Assembly: GCA_005878685.1 (NCBI GenBank)
Contig: VBLN01000100.1
Location: 1-5,865, forward strand
Length of the DNA stretch: 5,865 nt
Direction: 5' to 3'
Source: Deltaproteobacteria bacterium
Lineage (GTDB): Bacteria > Desulfobacterota > Binatia > UBA9968
How positions within the stretch are numbered: the stretch's first letter is position 1; every line of letters starts with the position of its first letter. The translations under genes and the position numbers were made by a program. The notes beneath the pieces are model-generated. The model made no database searches and was not told where the DNA came from. It saw only the letters and a program-made list of their open reading frames with translations. Positions 5,298-5,865 of the stretch are shown here, piece by piece.

Positions 5298-5865
5298 CTA
5301 ATTTTCTTTTGGGCGCGCTCCGCAAAGGCGGAAGCACTGGAGTACGCGGATTGCGCACCATCCCAGATCGATCTGCGGTCCGCGTCCGATACGTGCCTGC
5401 CCAGGAGCACGGTGATGGTTGAAGTGCCAGTTTTCACCGATGCCTAGAATGAACGGCGTGAGCCACGTTACATTTTGACTGTAATCGCCGAACCTGCTGC
5501 TCCTTCCCATGTGCGAGATGCTGTTGATGCTGCACTGTGCGTGGAGCACCCAGACGAGCCGTACGGGCCCGAGCCACAGCCAAGCAACCGGATCGAACAG
5601 CAACCCAAACAAAAAAGAGAGGGCGACAACGGGGCCGCTTGCTATTTCCCAGAAGCGGTAACTGGGGCGGTCGAGATCGGGGCACCAGCGCGTGCGGTCC
5701 GGACGGTCGGTTTGCCAAAGCCAGCGCAGGTGAGACCACCAAAAGCCGCCGCCATGCGGCGAGGAAATGTCCCCAGGCTTGTCAGAGTACGAATGATGCA
5801 GCCGGTGGCTTGCAACCCAGCCGATGGGATGGCTGGACCCGTTAAAGCAAGCGGCGAATATAAGA
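5298..5865 (-). CDS. Membrane fatty acid desaturase (acyl-CoA delta-9 type), C-terminal part, runs off the right edge
   Basis: The last 188 residues are visible; the start lies beyond 5865. The diiron histidine motifs of stearoyl-CoA-type desaturases are present: HRLHHSYSD (20-28 of the fragment; H20, H23, H24), then NSISH (N114 and H118, matching the conserved Asn and His in the NSxxH motif), and ENWHFNHHRAP (144-154; H147, H150, H151). The first histidine box and the first membrane pair must lie outside the window. Hydrophobic stretches at about 76-107 and 133-142 fit membrane segments. The ending QIDLGWCAIRVLQCF is also typical of the family. These enzymes insert a double bond into acyl-CoA or lipid-linked chains using O2 and an electron carrier. 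The gene is convergent with the dioxygenase and has no evident functional link to it. No internal start is accepted, because the frame is open through the window edge with conserved motifs. Confidence 0.92.
   Translation of the reverse strand, partial: LIFAACFNGSSHPIGWVASHRLHHSYSDKPGDISSPHGGGFWWSHLRWLWQTDRPDRTRWCPDLDRPSYRFWEIASGPVVALSFLFGLLFDPVAWLWLGPVRLVWVLHAQCSINSISHMGRSSRFGDYSQNVTWLTPFILGIGENWHFNHHRAPGQARIGRGPQIDLGWCAIRVLQCFRLCGARPKEN

Noticed and set aside
5434..5742. 102-residue open frame on the minus strand
   Set aside because: Shifted frame inside the desaturase gene, whose true frame carries the histidine boxes and is open through the window edge.

Overview
The window is bacterial chromosomal DNA of moderately high GC with seven protein-coding genes, two of them cut by the window ends. 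Substrate-binding protein plus COG2159 amidohydrolase pairs, a classical Pal lipoprotein and a Tat-exported intradiol dioxygenase suggest a Gram-negative (diderm) soil or sediment bacterium. The style resembles deltaproteobacterial, Binatia, NC10 or Rokubacteria-like lineages, but this is an inference from gene style, not a taxonomic assignment. No rRNA, tRNA, CRISPR array or intact mobile element is visible.

Layout, left to right: (1) minus strand, 1-187, N-terminal part of a DGQHR-domain-like protein, with a strong Shine-Dalgarno site and a 7-bp direct repeat over a possible -10 box. (2) Minus strand, 398-2561, a probable two-gene operon: a TIM-barrel metal-dependent amidohydrolase/decarboxylase followed by a secreted NMT1/SsuA-type substrate-binding protein. 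Its 5' region holds a perfect 9-bp inverted repeat centred on a candidate extended -10 box. (3) Minus strand, 2877-4122, two lipoprotein genes: an unnamed lipoprotein with a C-terminal beta-sandwich-like domain, then Pal. (4) Plus strand, 4498-5106, a short Tat-exported intradiol ring-cleavage dioxygenase, divergent from the lipoprotein pair. (5) Minus strand, 5298-5865, the C-terminal part of an acyl-CoA-type membrane fatty acid desaturase, convergent with the dioxygenase.

The amidohydrolase, substrate-binding protein and dioxygenase fit uptake and breakdown of small aromatic or carboxylic compounds. That link rests on family membership and proximity only. The lipoprotein pair belongs to envelope maintenance, and Pal sits here without tolB, tolA, tolQ, tolR or cpoB in view. 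I see no clear new multi-gene system. The best leads are the operator-like inverted repeat at 2647-2686, the uncharacterised lipoprotein paired with Pal, and the truncated DGQHR-type gene, whose outside neighbours could be informative.
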